DNA of 64,000 nucleotides. It comes from Thermoguttaceae bacterium. GTDB taxonomy: Bacteria > Planctomycetota > Planctomycetia > Pirellulales > Thermoguttaceae. The notes under the pieces were generated by a model. It saw only the letters and a list, made by a program, of their open reading frames with translations, did no database searches and was not told where the DNA came from. The position numbers and the translations under genes were made by a program. The first letter of the stretch is position 1. Every line of letters begins with the position of its first letter. The stretch spans positions 1-64,000 of the forward strand of contig JAFRXD010000077.1 in NCBI GenBank assembly GCA_017441605.1. The letters run 5' to 3'. Positions 1-10,306 of the stretch are shown here, in pieces.

Positions 1-2749
1 CAACAATACGACCGACGACTACACCGGCGGCTACTACAACACGGTGGTGGTCGACGGAACGACGTACCGCATCGAGTCCGACATTATCCTTCGTCGGTTC
101 AGCTCGGACGGTAGCGCGGTCGGCGTCGAGACGGTGGTCAACCGCTTCACCGAGGGCAACCAAATCGATCCCGACGTCGCGATGACCGAAAGCGGCAGTA
201 GCGTCGTCGTGTGGGTCGGCGAGAGCGAGGACGCGCTCAACGGCGTCTGCGCCCGTTTCTACCCCGGCGGACAAGGACAAAAAGAGCAAGTACAAATCGC
301 GGGCGAGCACGGAACCCGTTGCTGGGCTCCCGACGTTTGTATTAACGAGTCGTCCGGTCTCGTCTTCATCACTTGGCTCCAAGGGTCGAAAGACAATCCG
401 AACCAGTCCGACGAGGTCTACGGTCGATTCTACGATTTGGCCGGAAACGCCAAGGGCGCCGCCTTCAAACTCGTTACGGAGCACAACGGCAAGTCGATCG
501 AAAAATTCGACGTCGCATCGATGACCGTCGACGGCGCGATCGAGTACGTCATTGTCTACGAGGCTTACGTCGAGGAAACGAAGTCCTTCGAACTCTTCCA
601 GAAGACCGTTACCGCGGTCGCGAACCAAGGGTTCTACTCCGTGATCGACGGAACCGTCTCGCAAGTCAACCAGTCGACGTACCGCGGACAGTACGACCCG
701 CAAATCGCCACCAACCAAGCGAACGGCGAGTACTACATCGTCTGGGTTTCCGACCACGTTAGCGCGAACGGCGCCGACATTTACGCTAGGCGCTACAACG
801 CCGACGGAAGTTCGAAGTCGTTTATGGGAACGACCAACGAGACGATCGTCAACTCCATTGTGAAGAACGTCCAAGGTTTGCCCGACGTCTCCTGCAACTC
901 CAACGGCGTCGTCTTCGCGTGGCAATCTTACGACGCCGAGGAGTTCAATTACGACTCCACGTCCGGCGTCAAGCAAGAGGCCCACGACTACGGTATCGCG
1001 GTTCGCGTCTTCAACGCCAACGGAATGCCCGTCTACATCGACGGTTACGTCTACGAGGAAATCAACGGTATCCGCCAGGTCGTGCCGCGTCAGTACGGTC
1101 AGCAACTCAATCTCGACGAGGGCGAGTTCATTATCAACTCCACCACCGCCGGGAACCAGGTTCATCCGTCCGTCTCGATCTGCAACTGGGATTCCAACGC
1201 CGCGATTTCCGAATACGCCATTCCGAGATTCGTCGTCGCTTGGGCCGGCCCCAATCCGAACGCGGGCGTCGAAATCGAGGACGAGGACGACTCCAACAAC
1301 TCCGGCAACAACGGAAATAACAACGGAAATAACAACAATACGAACGCGACGACGACGACCGGCTATATTGGACCGAATATGGTCTTCTACAAGTACATCG
1401 CCGCCGCGTCCACTTCGACCGGTTCCGACGACGTTATCGTTTCCGCCCTCGCGTCTCGATATTCGACTTCGCCGGAAAATTCGACCGGAAACGGCTTCTA
1501 TCGTCCGATCGACTCCTTCGTCGAAACGGTCGCCGCCGTTAAGTCCGACGCCGACAAGGTCGATCCCGCCGTCCTCAAGATCGGGGGAACGAACGGCGAC
1601 GACGCGGTTGTCGTCTCGACTCGAAATGGTAAGATCGTTTCGGTTACCGTCAACGGACAAACGACTTCCGTTTCCTCCAAAATCGAGGCGATCTACTTCG
1701 ACGGGCTCGCCGGAAAAGACAAGGTCGTTTACAACGGTTCGCTCAAAGAGTCGGCGAGTGTCGATCTCAAGACCGGCAAGACCCTGATCGTCGGCGAGCA
1801 AGCGTTTGTCGCCGAGAACGTCGAGAGCGTCGACGCGAAGCTCGTTGGCGCGGTCGCCGTCGACGCGAGCGCCGCCAACGACTCGATCGACGTCGCCGTT
1901 GGGCGCGTCGCGGCGGTCTCCTCGACTGGATTCAAGTTCGACGCGACCGGCGTCGCCGAATTCGTCGGAAACGGCAATGGCAAGGCGAGCGTCTCCATGA
2001 GCGGAACCGACGGGATCGATTCGCTGCTCGCGACCGCCGACTCGGTCGCCCTGACCGGAAACGGATACTCCTTCCAAGCCAAGTCGTTCGCGAGCGCGAT
2101 CGTCGACGGAGGCTTGGGCGCCGACGTCGCGACCTTGACCGGCGTCAAGGCCCTGACCGGAACCGACTCCGCGATCATCGCTACCGCCGCTTCGCAAACG
2201 ATCGTCGCCACCGGATTCGAAAGCGTCGACGCCCGCGGAACCGGCGCCGCCTCCGCGAAGCTCTACGGAACGCGCAAGAGCGACTCGGTCGTCTCCAACT
2301 CCGAGACGGTTCAAGTCAACTACGGCACGGGCGCGAGCCTGAGCCTCGGCGGTTTCTCCGACGTCGCGATCGACGGTCGCGGCGGAAACGACTCCGCCGT
2401 CATGCTCTCCGGCGCGGGCGCCAACGTCTTCGACGGAGCCCTCGGAAAAGCGACCCTGACCAACGGCTCGTACTCTCGCGCGCTCTCCAACTTCTCCAAG
2501 GTCGACGTGTTCGGGAATAAGGACGCGGAGAAGTCGACCCTGACCGCGACCCTGCGCGACACCGCGCTCGACGACGCCTTCGCGGCTTACGGCGACACGG
2601 CGACGATGGACGTCGACGGCGAGGCGGTCTTCGCGATCGTCGCCGCCAATCGCGTCAACGTCAAGCGCGAGATCGCCAAGGGCGACGATACCCTCTTCGA
2701 GGGCGATTCGCTCGAATTCGCGTTCGATATCGACAACTGGGACAACTAA
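1..2749 (+). CDS. Large secreted repeat protein, 3' part (runs off left edge)
   Basis: The frame is open from base 2 with no convincing start, so the gene begins outside the window; 915 residues are visible. The first ~430 residues hold several copies of a motif of the form DPxVA...VVVW...ARRY/ARFY, which resembles blade-like repeats of secreted planctomycete proteins. A low-complexity Asp/Asn/Thr linker (about 1276-1360) follows. The C-terminal ~450 residues are Asp/Asn/Gly-rich repeats (NGDD, GLGAD, GRGGNDS) reminiscent of degenerate calcium-binding beta-roll repeats. It ends in an acidic tail without an obvious LPxTG or PEP-CTERM sorting signal. The role is probably extracellular or cell-surface; substrate unknown. 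The visible part contains no catalytic motif I recognise. It is followed by a strong terminator. Confidence 0.75.
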   Translation, partial: NNTTDDYTGGYYNTVVVDGTTYRIESDIILRRFSSDGSAVGVETVVNRFTEGNQIDPDVAMTESGSSVVVWVGESEDALNGVCARFYPGGQGQKEQVQIAGEHGTRCWAPDVCINESSGLVFITWLQGSKDNPNQSDEVYGRFYDLAGNAKGAAFKLVTEHNGKSIEKFDVASMTVDGAIEYVIVYEAYVEETKSFELFQKTVTAVANQGFYSVIDGTVSQVNQSTYRGQYDPQIATNQANGEYYIVWVSDHVSANGADIYARRYNADGSSKSFMGTTNETIVNSIVKNVQGLPDVSCNSNGVVFAWQSYDAEEFNYDSTSGVKQEAHDYGIAVRVFNANGMPVYIDGYVYEEINGIRQVVPRQYGQQLNLDEGEFIINSTTAGNQVHPSVSICNWDSNAAISEYAIPRFVVAWAGPNPNAGVEIEDEDDSNNSGNNGNNNGNNNNTNATTTTGYIGPNMVFYKYIAAASTSTGSDDVIVSALASRYSTSPENSTGNGFYRPIDSFVETVAAVKSDADKVDPAVLKIGGTNGDDAVVVSTRNGKIVSVTVNGQTTSVSSKIEAIYFDGLAGKDKVVYNGSLKESASVDLKTGKTLIVGEQAFVAENVESVDAKLVGAVAVDASAANDSIDVAVGRVAAVSSTGFKFDATGVAEFVGNGNGKASVSMSGTDGIDSLLATADSVALTGNGYSFQAKSFASAIVDGGLGADVATLTGVKALTGTDSAIIATAASQTIVATGFESVDARGTGAASAKLYGTRKSDSVVSNSETVQVNYGTGASLSLGGFSDVAIDGRGGNDSAVMLSGAGANVFDGALGKATLTNGSYSRALSNFSKVDVFGNKDAEKSTLTATLRDTALDDAFAAYGDTATMDVDGEAVFAIVAANRVNVKREIAKGDDTLFEGDSLEFAFDIDNWDN

Positions 2750-2787
2750 GCCCCGCGCGCCTCGCGCGCTAGTTTAGCCTAACCGAA

Positions 2788-2820
2788 AGCCCCTCGAGGA
2801 GACTCGAGGGGCTTTTTTTT
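2788..2820 (+). terminator. Rho-independent terminator after the exoprotein gene
   Basis: A perfect 11-bp stem (2788-2798 with 2803-2813) with a GAGA loop is followed by a run of eight T. It lies 38 bp after the stop codon. Confidence 0.9.
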
Positions 2821-2828
2821 ATCGGCTA

Positions 2829-2857
2829 TTGACCTTTTGGGGTAGAAATAGTAGAAT
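2829..2857 (+). promoter_or_regulatory. Predicted sigma70 promoter of secA
   Basis: TTGACC at 2829-2834 and TAGAAT at 2852-2857 are separated by 17 bp. The predicted start near 2864 gives secA a leader of about 190 nt. Confidence 0.6.
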
Positions 2858-2898
2858 AATATCAGTTTTTTCTCATTTAATAGATTTGAGACGAAGAC

Positions 2899-2928
2899 GG
2901 CGCCATTTTCTTTGCGAAAAATGGCGCC
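2899..2928 (+). promoter_or_regulatory. Strong hairpin in the secA leader
   Basis: GGCGCCATTTT at 2899-2909 pairs perfectly with AAAATGGCGCC at 2918-2928, with a short loop between. No T run follows, so it is not a normal terminator. It sits between the predicted promoter and the secA start and may affect mRNA stability or translation; that role is inferred. Confidence 0.5.
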
Positions 2929-3053
2929 GAATTTGCCCCGAGAATCGCGACGCGAGGAACTTGGTTCCCGAGAGAAGACGAAGACGACGATCGACGCGCC
3001 TCGGCGAGCGACGAGACGCTTAACGAAACACAAAGCGGAAACCGATAAATACG

Positions 3054-6000
3054 ATGGACATACAAGAATCCCTAGACGGAGTCGGCGATTTTTTTGGCTC
3101 GATTTCCCGGTGGATGGAGAACGCGATCACCTCGATGTTCGGATCCTCGAACGAGCGCGAACTGAAGCGCATCGAGCCGCGCGTCGCGAGGATTAACGCT
3201 CTCGAGCCGACTTACCAACGGATGAGCGACGAGGAATTGCGCGAGCAGACCGCGCTCTTCCGAAAACGGCTCGCGGTCGGGGAGACGCTCGACGACATTC
3301 TAGAAGAAGCGTTCGCGGTCTGTCGCGAAGCGAGTCGCCGGACGATCGGTTTGCGGCACTACGACGTTCAGCTCATCGGCGGAATGGCCCTTCACGAGGG
3401 AAAGATCGCCGAAATGATGACCGGCGAGGGAAAGACCCTCGTCGCGACCCTTCCGGCGTACCTCAACGCCCTCGAGGGCAAGGGCGTGCACGTCGTTACC
3501 GTCAACGACTACTTGGCGCGGCGCGATATGGAGTGGATGGGGCCGATCTACATGGCCCTCGGCATGACCGTCGGGTCGATTCAGAGCAATATGTCGACGG
3601 CCGATCGCCAATACGCTTATTCTTGCGACATTACCTACGGAACGAACAACGAGTACGGCTTCGACTATCTGCGCGACAACATGCGCTACGCGCGCCGAGG
3701 CGACGAAACCTATCCCTCCGACGCCCAGCAGTCGCAAGGTCGGCTTCACTACGCGATCATCGACGAGGTCGACAACATCCTCATCGACGAGGCGCGAACC
3801 CCGTTGATTATCGCCGGCCCGGCGAACGACGACGTCTCGAAGTATCGCGCCGCCGACGCGATCGCCGCCCAGCTCGTTAAGGACGTCGATTTCAAAGTCG
3901 ACGAAAAAGACCACACCACCAATCTCACCGACGAGGGGGTTCGTCGCGCGGAACATCTCGCGGGCGTGGAAAGCTTCTACACCGTCGGCAATATGCACTG
4001 GCCGCACCTAATCGACAACGCGCTGAAAGCGAGGCACCTCTACAAGCGCGACGTCAACTACGTGATCAAAAACGGCGAGATCGTGATCGTCGACGACTTC
4101 ACCGGGCGTCTGATGGAAGGGCGAACGTGGAGCGACGGGCTGCACCAGGCGGTCGAGGCGAAAGAGAACGTCAAAGTCAAGCAGGAGAACCAAACGCTCG
4201 CGACGATCACGCTCCAGAACTTCTTTAAACTCTACGACAAGATCGGCGGCATGACCGGTACGGCGATGACCGAGGCGAGCGAGTTTTGGAAGATCTACAA
4301 ACTCGACGTGCTCGCGATTCCGCCGAACCGACCGGTTCAGCGCAAAACCTGGCCCGACGCGATTTACCGCACCGAAAAAGAAAAATACGACGCGGTCGTC
4401 GACGAGATCGAGCGCGTCCACAAATGGGACGAGTTGGTCGACGACAAAGACGTCGCCTTCTACGGCGAAATTATCAAAGAGACCGACGACGAAATCGAGT
4501 TCGTCGAGAAGGGGGCGAAGAAGACCGACGTCAAGCGCGTTCCGAAGAATAGATTGACTTCGATTCGCAGAAAAGGTCGTCCAATCCTCGTCGGAACCGT
4601 CTCGATTCAAAAGAGCGAATTGATCTCCTCCAAGCTGACGCAGCGCGGAATTAAGCACCAGCTCCTCAACGCGAAGCCCGAAAACGTCGGCCGCGAGTCG
4701 GAGATCGTCGCCCAAGCCGGGCGCCTCAACGCCGTGACCATCGCCACGAATATGGCGGGGCGCGGTACCGACATCATCCTCGGGGGCAACCCCGAAACTT
4801 TGGCGTGGTCGATCTTTCAAACGAAATACCCGACCCGTCTCGACGTCCCGCAAGACGAGTGGAAGCAACAAGTCGAGGATATCGAGCGGCGCGAGCATAT
4901 GAAGGAGGAGGGCGAGATCGTTCGAGGGCTCGGAGGGCTCTACATCATCGGCACCGAGCGACACGAGGCCCGACGCATCGACCTGCAGTTGATCGGGCGG
5001 TGCGGTCGTCAAGGCGACCCCGGCGACGCGCGATTCTTCCTCTCCCTCGAGGACGATCTCGTTCGCATTTTCGCCGGCGATTGGGTCAAAAACCTCCTGA
5101 CCCGCCTCGGCATGGAGGACGGGCAGGCGATCGAGAGCAAGATGGTGACCCGCCGCATCGAGGGCGCGCAGAAGAAGCGCGAGGAGTTCAACTTCGATAT
5201 CCGCAAGAACTTGCTGGAATACGACGAAGTCATGGACATGCAGCGCAAGCGCGTCTACTCCTATCGTCAGCGCATCTTGGACGGCGGCAACACGAAAGCG
5301 TTCGTCCGCGAGATGATCGAGTCCCAACTCGATCGCCGTCTGACCGAAATCCTCTCCCCGACCTACGGAACCGAGGCGTACGCCGCGTTCGCCAAGAGTC
5401 GGCTGCGCGTCGACTTCGAACCGAAGAATTTCCGCGGCATGAACGCCGGCGAGGCGGCGGAGTTCGCGAAAGATCGCGCCCTCCGTTTGTCCGAGGCCGG
5501 CGTCTTGGACGCCGTCGACGAGAACCTCTCCGACGACGCGCCCGAGGACGAATGGAACTGGGGAGCCCTCGCAAAGACCGCCAACGCCCGATGGCAGACG
5601 AACTTGCGCGACGTCGATCTGAAAAAGCTCGGGCGCGACAACGTCGCCGAATTCCTGCTCGAAAAGGCGAAACATTTCTGCGAGTCCGCCGACCTAAGCC
5701 AAGGCGCCCCGCTCTTGGAGGCGAATTACGGGGTCAAGGTCGCCCTGCGCTGGCTTCGCGACAAATTCGGCGTCGTTCTCGACGAAAACGAGGCGATTAA
5801 AATGGAGCCGGAGGAGTTCGAACGAGTCGCGCGTCAAATGACCCTCGACGGATACGCCGAGCGCGAGGCGCGATTCCCGGTTCAAGCCGGACTGGTTCAC
5901 TTTACGATTCGCGACCAGAACGGTCGGCGCTACGACCGCGAGGGCGTCGCCGATTGGGCGGCGCGACGATTCGGCGTCGATTTTAGCGTCGACGATCTGA

Positions 6001-6821
6001 AGAACATGCAGCGCCGCGAGATCGAAGAGCGCTTGTTCGAGGTCAGTCGCGCCGCGGCGAAACGCGCCGAGCCCTATTACGAAGAAATGCGAGGCCGGCT
6101 CGACAGACTGTTCGCGGCCGAGAACGTCGACATAGACGCGATCCGAGCCGCGCGAACCGAGAAGATCAATCGCAACGAGCGAATCACCTCCCGCGACATT
6201 CGCAAGATCGCGAAAAACTCCGAGGAATTGAAGAGCCTTTGCGAATGGCTCAACGCCGAGTTCAGTCAGCGGTTGACGATCGAAGAGCTCGCCGATTGGG
6301 ACGTGCTCCTCTTGGAGAACCGGATCGAGGCGATTATCGAGAACGCTTTCAATCCGGAGATGCGCAAAGTCGAGCGCTCTTTGATTTTGGGCATTTTGGA
6401 CGAGGCGTGGAAGAGCCATTTGCTCGTAATGGACCACTTGAAGTCGAGCGTCGGGTTCCGCGGCTACGCCCAGGTCGACCCGAAAGTCGAGTACAAGCGC
6501 GAGGGCATGCGGATCTTCGACGATATGTGGGACGGCGTCTTTGAGCGCGTTACCGACTACATCTATCGCGTCGAGCAGCTCGACGAGAACTTCATCGGGC
6601 GCACTTGGGAGTCCGCGAACAATCCGAGCGCCGCGCAACGTCCTCAGCAAGCCGTTTCGCCCGAGGTCCAAAAGACCCAAGAGCAACAGGAGGCGGCGAT
6701 CGAGGCGAGCAAGGACAATAAGGTCCAAACGTACCGCAACAAGGAGCGAAAAGTCGGTCGCAACGAGCCGTGCCCGTGCGGCAGCGGCAAGAAGTACAAG
6801 AACTGCTGCGGTAAGAACTGA
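3054..6821 (+). CDS. secA: Preprotein translocase ATPase SecA
   Basis: SecA is the ATPase motor that drives unfolded preproteins through SecYEG. Walker A GEGKT lies at residues 124-128, the DEVDNILIDEAR Walker B segment begins at 237, and helicase motifs TNMAGRGTDIILGG and QLIGRCGRQGDPG are intact. The C-terminus is a SEC-C zinc motif with CPCGSGKKYKNCC. At 1255 residues it is far longer than the ~900-residue E. coli enzyme. The extra length includes a charged insertion near residues 459-502 and a long insertion in the scaffold region, a pattern I associate with planctomycetes. The ATG at 3054 gives the expected N-terminal helix; the upstream ribosome-binding site is weak. It has its own promoter, a hairpin leader and a terminator, so it is probably monocistronic. 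Confidence 0.97.
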   Translation: MDIQESLDGVGDFFGSISRWMENAITSMFGSSNERELKRIEPRVARINALEPTYQRMSDEELREQTALFRKRLAVGETLDDILEEAFAVCREASRRTIGLRHYDVQLIGGMALHEGKIAEMMTGEGKTLVATLPAYLNALEGKGVHVVTVNDYLARRDMEWMGPIYMALGMTVGSIQSNMSTADRQYAYSCDITYGTNNEYGFDYLRDNMRYARRGDETYPSDAQQSQGRLHYAIIDEVDNILIDEARTPLIIAGPANDDVSKYRAADAIAAQLVKDVDFKVDEKDHTTNLTDEGVRRAEHLAGVESFYTVGNMHWPHLIDNALKARHLYKRDVNYVIKNGEIVIVDDFTGRLMEGRTWSDGLHQAVEAKENVKVKQENQTLATITLQNFFKLYDKIGGMTGTAMTEASEFWKIYKLDVLAIPPNRPVQRKTWPDAIYRTEKEKYDAVVDEIERVHKWDELVDDKDVAFYGEIIKETDDEIEFVEKGAKKTDVKRVPKNRLTSIRRKGRPILVGTVSIQKSELISSKLTQRGIKHQLLNAKPENVGRESEIVAQAGRLNAVTIATNMAGRGTDIILGGNPETLAWSIFQTKYPTRLDVPQDEWKQQVEDIERREHMKEEGEIVRGLGGLYIIGTERHEARRIDLQLIGRCGRQGDPGDARFFLSLEDDLVRIFAGDWVKNLLTRLGMEDGQAIESKMVTRRIEGAQKKREEFNFDIRKNLLEYDEVMDMQRKRVYSYRQRILDGGNTKAFVREMIESQLDRRLTEILSPTYGTEAYAAFAKSRLRVDFEPKNFRGMNAGEAAEFAKDRALRLSEAGVLDAVDENLSDDAPEDEWNWGALAKTANARWQTNLRDVDLKKLGRDNVAEFLLEKAKHFCESADLSQGAPLLEANYGVKVALRWLRDKFGVVLDENEAIKMEPEEFERVARQMTLDGYAEREARFPVQAGLVHFTIRDQNGRRYDREGVADWAARRFGVDFSVDDLKNMQRREIEERLFEVSRAAAKRAEPYYEEMRGRLDRLFAAENVDIDAIRAARTEKINRNERITSRDIRKIAKNSEELKSLCEWLNAEFSQRLTIEELADWDVLLLENRIEAIIENAFNPEMRKVERSLILGILDEAWKSHLLVMDHLKSSVGFRGYAQVDPKVEYKREGMRIFDDMWDGVFERVTDYIYRVEQLDENFIGRTWESANNPSAAQRPQQAVSPEVQKTQEQQEAAIEASKDNKVQTYRNKERKVGRNEPCPCGSGKKYKNCCGKN

Positions 6822-6847
6822 TTTTTAGCTCTTTAGCGAGTAAAAAG

Positions 6848-6884
6848 AACCCCGTTTGGCGCGCGGCGTCGGACGGGGTTTTTT
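6848..6884 (+). terminator. Rho-independent terminator after secA
   Basis: AACCCCGT (6848-6855) pairs with ACGGGGTT (6873-6880), followed by more T. It lies 26 bp after the secA stop. Confidence 0.75.
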
Positions 6885-6987
6885 CGCGGCGCGGATCCGA
6901 CTCGTCAAAAATGTCCGACCTCTTGTCGGAGAAAAGAAAAAGTCGCGAAATTCGGCTGTTTTTGGGGCTTTAAAGGGCCTCTTCGCC

Positions 6988-7015
6988 TTGAAAAATTTCC
7001 GTTTTGAGGTATAAT
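6988..7015 (+). promoter_or_regulatory. Predicted sigma70 promoter of gyrA
   Basis: TTGAAA at 6988-6993 and a perfect TATAAT at 7010-7015 have a 16-bp spacer. The leader is then about 95 nt. Confidence 0.7.
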
Positions 7016-7115
7016 GAAAGCGCTTCGCGCGCCTAGGGGCTTCTCGGAGGCTTTTCCGCGTTTCCGGCTTGCCGATCGCGCGAGCGCTCTCAACTATTAG
7101 CGCTGGAGATTTCTT

Positions 7116-10100
7116 ATGGCGGACGACAACGAACGAAACGACGAGAACGAGAACCAAAAGGGCGACGAATTCGAGCGCGACGGCGAAAACCTCGAAAACG
7201 AGGCGAACGGCGCGAGCGACTCGAGCGAAAACCTCGACGACTTCGACGAGAGCGACGAGGAGCGAATCAAGCCCGCTAGCGACAAGCCCTTGCGACCGAC
7301 GATCAATCAATACGGGCAAATGATTCTGCCCGACGGGTCGAAGTTGGTCCAAATGCCGATCGACGAGGAGCTTAAAGGCAGCTACCTCACCTACGCGATG
7401 AGCGTGATCGTGAGTCGCGCGATCCCCGACGTCCGCGACGGGCTCAAACCGTCCCAGCGCCGCATCTTGGTCGCGATGAACGATTTGGGAATCGGTCCTC
7501 ACAGCCAGCGCGTCAAGTGCGCCAAAATTTCCGGCGACGCCAGCGGAAATTACCACCCCCACGGCGAGGCGATTATTTACCCGACCCTCGTTCGCATGGC
7601 GCAAGACTGGAACATGCGCCACGTTCTGGTCGACAAGCAGGGCAACTTCGGCTCGATCGCCGGGCTTCCCCCCGCCGCCATGCGTTACACCGAAGCGCGG
7701 CTGTCGAGCATGGCCATGTCGATGCTCGAGGACCTCAATCTCGACACCGTCGACTTTGTCCCGACTTACGACGAAACTCGCCTCGAGCCCACCGTTCTGC
7801 CCGCCAAGGTCCCCAATTTGCTCGTTAACGGCGCCAACGGTATCGCCGTCGGCATGATGACGAGCATTCCTCCGCACAACTTGGGCGAGGTCTGCGACGC
7901 CGCGGTCGCGACGATCGACAATCCCGATATTTCCCCGTTCGAGCTATTGCGTCTGTGCCCCGGGCCCGACTTCCCGACCGGCGGCGTGATTTGCGGAACC
8001 CAAGGGATTCGTCGCGCCTATATCACGGGGCGCGGAAGCGTGGTCGTTCGCGCGCGCGCTCGCATCGAGGAAATCAAAAAGAAGAGCGGTCCGAGCCGCC
8101 ACCGCATTATCATTTCCGAGATTCCGTACCAACAGGCGCGCGACCGAATCGAGGAAAAGATCGCCGAAATGATCTCCGAAGGTAAGATCGGCGGCGTTTC
8201 GACGATTCGCAACGAGTCCGACTTGAAAGAGCCGGTCCGCTTGGTTCTCGAATTGAAGCAGGGAACCGACCCGCGCGTCGTCTTGAACCAACTCTATCAA
8301 TACACGCCCCTCCAAGACACGTTCTCGATCATCTTGCTCGCGTTGGTCGACGGCAAGCCGCGCGTGATGACGTTCAAGGAGCTGATCGTCGAGTTCCTGC
8401 GGCACAGGCGCTCCGTCGTTCGCCGAAGAACGACCTTCCTCCTCAATAAGGCGATCAAGCGCCAACACACCGTCGAGGGGCTCCTCATCGCCCACGCCAA
8501 TATCGACGAGGTCATACGCGTCATACGAACCTCCCGCGACCAAGCGGAGGCGAAGCGGCGATTGATGACGATCGAGTGCCCGAGCGCCCTTTTGGAGAGG
8601 GCCCTCGGTTCCGGATTCGAGTCGTTCCAAGAGACGCGCGGCGTTAAAGAAAGCTATACTCTCACCCCGGTCCAAGCCGACGCGATTCTGAAAATGACTC
8701 TCGGGCAGTTGGTCAATCTCGAGCAAGAAAAGCTCGCGAACGAGTACAACGCGCTCCTCGACGACATTGCCAAGTATCGCCATATCCTTTCCGACGAGCG
8801 CAATATTCTCGGCATCGTCCGCGAGGAATTGCTCGAAGTCAAAGCCAAGCACGCCGACAAGCGCCGCACCGAAATCGACCAAGAGGAAATCGTCGACATT
8901 CTCGACGAGGAGCTCGTTCCCGACGAGACCATGGTCGTTACTATGACGACCGACGGGTACATCAAGCGTACCCCCGTGACCGAGTACAAGGCGCAAGGGC
9001 GCTCCGCCACCGGAAACAAGGGCGCTCAAACCGACGAGGACGTCTCCGTCAGCGATATGTGCGTCGCCCGCGCTCGCGATTTCTTGCTCTTCTTTACTAA
9101 TAAGGGAAGGCTATATCGCCGCAAGGTTTACGAAATTCAAGCGTCGTCGCGAACCGCCAAGGGGCAGTCGATGGTCAAACTGCTCGAGGCGCGTCTCGGC
9201 GAGGACGAAAAAGTCGTCAACTTCCTGCCCGTTCGGAGTTTCGAGACGGAGAGCGCCTATCTCTTTATGGCGACTCGCGAGGGAATCGTTAAGAAAACGC
9301 CTCTTTCCGCCTTCGCGAAGACGAACAAGAACGGTCTGATCGCGATCAAGCTTCGCGGCGGGGTCGATCCGGCGACCCAAGACGAAAACGGGGACGACGC
9401 CCCCGAGCCGCAAGAAGTCGCGGTCGACTCCGGCGATCGCGATTCCCTCGTCGCGGTCGCCGTCGTTTGCGAAGGGGACGAAATCTTCCTCTCGACCGCG
9501 AACGGGCGAACGATTCGGTTCCGTCAGTCGGACGTTCGCTCGATGGGGCGAACCGCGACCGGCGTGCGCGGCGTTAGGCTGCGAACCGGAGACTACGTCG
9601 TCGGCATGTCGATCGCCGACGAGGACGCGTACTTGCTCTCCGTATGCGAGAACGGGTACGGCAAGCGCACCAAAATGGGACCGAACGCCGATCCGCTCGC
9701 CGTCGACGACGGAACCGACCAAGAGTCGGAGCTCGATTCCCAAGCGGAGGACGCATCGGAGGGAACCGACGGGGAAAACGCCGCGTCCAACGCAACGTAC
9801 CGCACGATGCGCCGAGGAGGGCAAGGCGTCTTGGACATTAAGACGAACGCGCGCAACGGAAAAGTCGCGGCGGCCCTGCGCGCGCGCGACGGGGACGACG
9901 TTGTGGTCGTTACCGCGAACGGACAAATCAAGCGCCTGTCGGTCGACTCGATTCGTTGCACCGGGCGCAACACACAAGGCGTCATCGTTATGAAGTTCCG
10001 CAAAGGCGAGGACGATTCGATCGTGGCGGTAAAAGTCGTGCCGCCCGACCAAGAGATCGAAGAGCCGAAAAATATGGTCGGCGTCGCGTCCGAACCGATC

Positions 10101-10190
10101 GCGCCTCCCGACGAAGAGCGCGTCGACGCGGAAACCGACGAGGTAAACTTTAACGATAACGACGACGCGGACGCCAACGACCAAGAATAA
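7116..10190 (+). CDS. gyrA: DNA gyrase subunit A
   Basis: This is the DNA-cleaving subunit of gyrase, which introduces negative supercoils with GyrB (not in the window). The catalytic tyrosine is Tyr191 in RYTEARL. The quinolone-resistance region reads [12 protein letters not shown] (residues 144-156). A degenerate GyrA box, MRRGGQG, in the C-terminal beta-pinwheel supports gyrase rather than topoisomerase IV. The first ~75 residues are a highly acidic extension before the conserved core ([16 protein letters not shown]), and an acidic low-complexity insertion precedes the GyrA box. The ATG at 7116 has a GGAGA site at good spacing. At 1024 residues it is longer than the usual ~875, because of these acidic segments. 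Ala and Pro occupy the positions of E. coli Ser83 and Asp87. Confidence 0.93.
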   Translation: MADDNERNDENENQKGDEFERDGENLENEANGASDSSENLDDFDESDEERIKPASDKPLRPTINQYGQMILPDGSKLVQMPIDEELKGSYLTYAMSVIVSRAIPDVRDGLKPSQRRILVAMNDLGIGPHSQRVKCAKISGDASGNYHPHGEAIIYPTLVRMAQDWNMRHVLVDKQGNFGSIAGLPPAAMRYTEARLSSMAMSMLEDLNLDTVDFVPTYDETRLEPTVLPAKVPNLLVNGANGIAVGMMTSIPPHNLGEVCDAAVATIDNPDISPFELLRLCPGPDFPTGGVICGTQGIRRAYITGRGSVVVRARARIEEIKKKSGPSRHRIIISEIPYQQARDRIEEKIAEMISEGKIGGVSTIRNESDLKEPVRLVLELKQGTDPRVVLNQLYQYTPLQDTFSIILLALVDGKPRVMTFKELIVEFLRHRRSVVRRRTTFLLNKAIKRQHTVEGLLIAHANIDEVIRVIRTSRDQAEAKRRLMTIECPSALLERALGSGFESFQETRGVKESYTLTPVQADAILKMTLGQLVNLEQEKLANEYNALLDDIAKYRHILSDERNILGIVREELLEVKAKHADKRRTEIDQEEIVDILDEELVPDETMVVTMTTDGYIKRTPVTEYKAQGRSATGNKGAQTDEDVSVSDMCVARARDFLLFFTNKGRLYRRKVYEIQASSRTAKGQSMVKLLEARLGEDEKVVNFLPVRSFETESAYLFMATREGIVKKTPLSAFAKTNKNGLIAIKLRGGVDPATQDENGDDAPEPQEVAVDSGDRDSLVAVAVVCEGDEIFLSTANGRTIRFRQSDVRSMGRTATGVRGVRLRTGDYVVGMSIADEDAYLLSVCENGYGKRTKMGPNADPLAVDDGTDQESELDSQAEDASEGTDGENAASNATYRTMRRGGQGVLDIKTNARNGKVAAALRARDGDDVVVVTANGQIKRLSVDSIRCTGRNTQGVIVMKFRKGEDDSIVAVKVVPPDQEIEEPKNMVGVASEPIAPPDEERVDAETDEVNFNDNDDADANDQE

Positions 10191-10205
10191 TCCGCGCTTT
10201 GGCGC

Positions 10206-10229
10206 CGCCGGGGGCTTTTTTCCCCGGCG
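10206..10229 (+). terminator. Hairpin after gyrA, possible terminator
   Basis: An 8-bp G+C stem (10206-10213 with 10222-10229) encloses a loop containing six T. The T run lies inside the loop rather than after the stem, so terminator function is uncertain. Confidence 0.35.
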
Positions 10230-10306
10230 CGCCTTCGTACAATTAGAGGAATCGCGAGCGGCGAAAAGCGCCCTCGCGCGAAATTTTCGACCTCGAGGCG
10301 AGTGTT

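Noticed and set aside
4008..5675. Long open frame on the minus strand across secA
   Set aside because: It lies opposite a clear secA and results from GNC-rich codons keeping the antisense frame open; its protein has no recognisable motif. Similar antisense frames over gyrA (6825-7877, 7944-9029, 9111-10184) and icd (12669-13715) were rejected for the same reason.
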